DNA of 64,000 nt, taken from Bacillus sp. PK3_68 (lineage in GTDB: Bacteria > Bacillota > Bacilli > Bacillales > Domibacillaceae). Position numbers and translations under genes: made by a program. The notes below the pieces were generated by a model. It was not told the DNA's origin. It ran no database searches and saw nothing but the letters and a program-made list of their open reading frames with translations. The first letter of the stretch is position 1, and each line of letters starts with the position of its first letter. This document shows positions 63,441 to 64,000 of this stretch, piece by piece. The stretch covers positions 3,262,001-3,326,000 of the forward strand of contig NZ_NQYC01000001.1 in assembly GCF_003600835.1 (NCBI RefSeq), in the 5' to 3' direction.

Positions 63441-63589
63441 ATACGATACCTGCCCTTATAATAGTCTTTATCTTATTATAGTCCATTTTTAGCAAACAAA
63501 CAGAAATACTTCAATTTTAAAAGAAATAGTTTAAGATAGGAGGTAAGTAGCTTTACATACAAAAGAAAATAACAGAGGGGGAGGGGCAG

Positions 63590-63778
63590 ATGGTTATATT
63601 ATTCGTATTTGTTGTACTCTTGCTGGTTGCAGGCGCATATGGAACTGTTTTTGTTAGCACAAAAGGAGACAAAGAATATAGAAAAGCAACGAAAGGGAAT
63701 ATTGCTCGTTTATCTTGGATCTACGTGGTGGTAATAACACTTTCCCTGGCAGCAGTAGGTATCTACATCACTCTTTAG
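63590..63778 (+). CDS. Small two-helix membrane protein (62 residues)
   Basis: A GAGGGGGAGGGGCAG site precedes ATG. The product has two hydrophobic segments (about residues 1-22 and 42-61) joined by a charged loop STKGDKEYRKATKGNIARL. It resembles small proteins sometimes labelled BshB3 (possible bacillithiol contributor) in Bacillus annotations, but I cannot confirm this and no bacillithiol gene is nearby. Function unknown. Confidence 0.6.
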   Translation: MVILFVFVVLLLVAGAYGTVFVSTKGDKEYRKATKGNIARLSWIYVVVITLSLAAVGIYITL

Positions 63779-63870
63779 AAGGGATAGCAAGGAAAATAAT
63801 CAAGAGGGATCAGTTTCATACTAAAATAGCAAAAGAGCTTTATTTTATTAATGAATATGGAGGGATGAGA

Positions 63871-64000
63871 GTGAAGGCAGTTGTTCATGCAGAGGTGCCG
63901 GGGATTGCAGGAGTTACATACAGGGACATGGAAGAGGATCAGCCAAAGGCCGGGGAAGTCAAAATTAGGTTAAAAACAGCAGGGTTGAATCATCGGGATT
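63871..64000 (+). CDS. Zinc-type alcohol dehydrogenase / quinone oxidoreductase-like protein, 3' end outside window
   Basis: GTG 63871 follows ATGGAGGGATGAGA. The visible 43 residues include VTYRDMEEDQPKAGEVKIRL and end KTAGLNHRD, the N-terminus of MDR-superfamily oxidoreductases similar to B. subtilis YogA. The catalytic and NADPH-binding parts lie beyond the window. Confidence 0.8.
   Translation, partial: MKAVVHAEVPGIAGVTYRDMEEDQPKAGEVKIRLKTAGLNHRD

Noticed and set aside
1-64000. Mobile elements, prophage, CRISPR array, tRNA or rRNA genes
   Set aside because: I found no transposase, integrase, repeat-spacer pattern, cloverleaf or rRNA-like sequence on either strand.

Overview
The window looks like chromosomal DNA of a low-GC Gram-positive endospore-former of the Bacillaceae (Bacillus or a close relative). 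The evidence is strong AGGAGG ribosome binding sites with frequent GTG and TTG starts, T-tailed intrinsic terminators, two S-box (SAM) riboswitches, a yybP-ykoY manganese riboswitch, RsbR-type stressosome proteins, a CspB-like cold-shock protein, and many proteins that resemble Bacillus subtilis families (mtn genes, YoaE, DUF2653, YusW, NupC-type and SwrC-type transporters). I see no tRNA, rRNA, CRISPR array, intact insertion sequence or prophage. The species cannot be named from the sequence alone.

Layout. 0-3.2 kb: the end of a helix-turn-helix regulator, an alpha/beta hydrolase and a frameshifted HpaB-type monooxygenase. 3.5-7.3 kb: a small protein, an ArsP-type permease and a secreted beta-helix protein. 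7.6-10.5 kb: a three-gene ABC module in which a degenerate ATPase is fused to a LytTR DNA-binding domain, followed by an ATPase with an internal stop and an ABC-2 permease. 10.7-17.2 kb: a DUF1646 transporter, a TetR/MFS efflux pair (MFS frameshifted), DUF2243 plus CtaG, and a CDF transporter. 17.2-20 kb: a manganese riboswitch with two terminators, a YybP-like membrane protein, a DUF2653 protein and a 7TM-PAS-GGDEF diguanylate cyclase. 20.3-26 kb: a complete sucrose PTS operon (repressor, EIIBC, fructokinase, sucrose-6-phosphate hydrolase, EIIA). 26.2-33.6 kb: an RsbR-like protein, the NAD(P)HX repair enzyme, a YeeE/TsuA transporter, a chemoreceptor relic, a MOSC protein and a molybdopterin oxidoreductase.

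33.8-43.9 kb is the most informative block. Two almost identical promoter plus S-box units drive mtnX-mtnD-mtnW and then mtnB, a VOC protein, a ribose-type ABC importer, mtnK and mtnA. The importer overlaps and abuts mtnK and mtnA, so the likely job of the block is to import methylthioribose, phosphorylate and isomerise it, and recycle it to the methionine precursor keto acid. Expression would rise when SAM is low.

44-64 kb: glutaminase, a short-chain dehydrogenase, an erythromycin-esterase-like enzyme divergent from a TetM-like ribosome-protection GTPase, a YusW-like protein, mntH with a candidate MntR box, a cupin, a frameshifted nucleoside transporter, a frameshifted RND pump, an NhaP antiporter, an isolated hemY-type oxidase, an ECF sigma factor missing its last domain, cspB, a second RsbR-like protein, a small membrane protein and the start of a zinc-type oxidoreductase.

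Quality note. Five genes are broken by what reads as one missing base, four of them inside a run of five or six identical bases and the fifth at or just after such a run. All five go in the same direction. This pattern fits homopolymer undercalls in the assembly at least as well as true gene decay.
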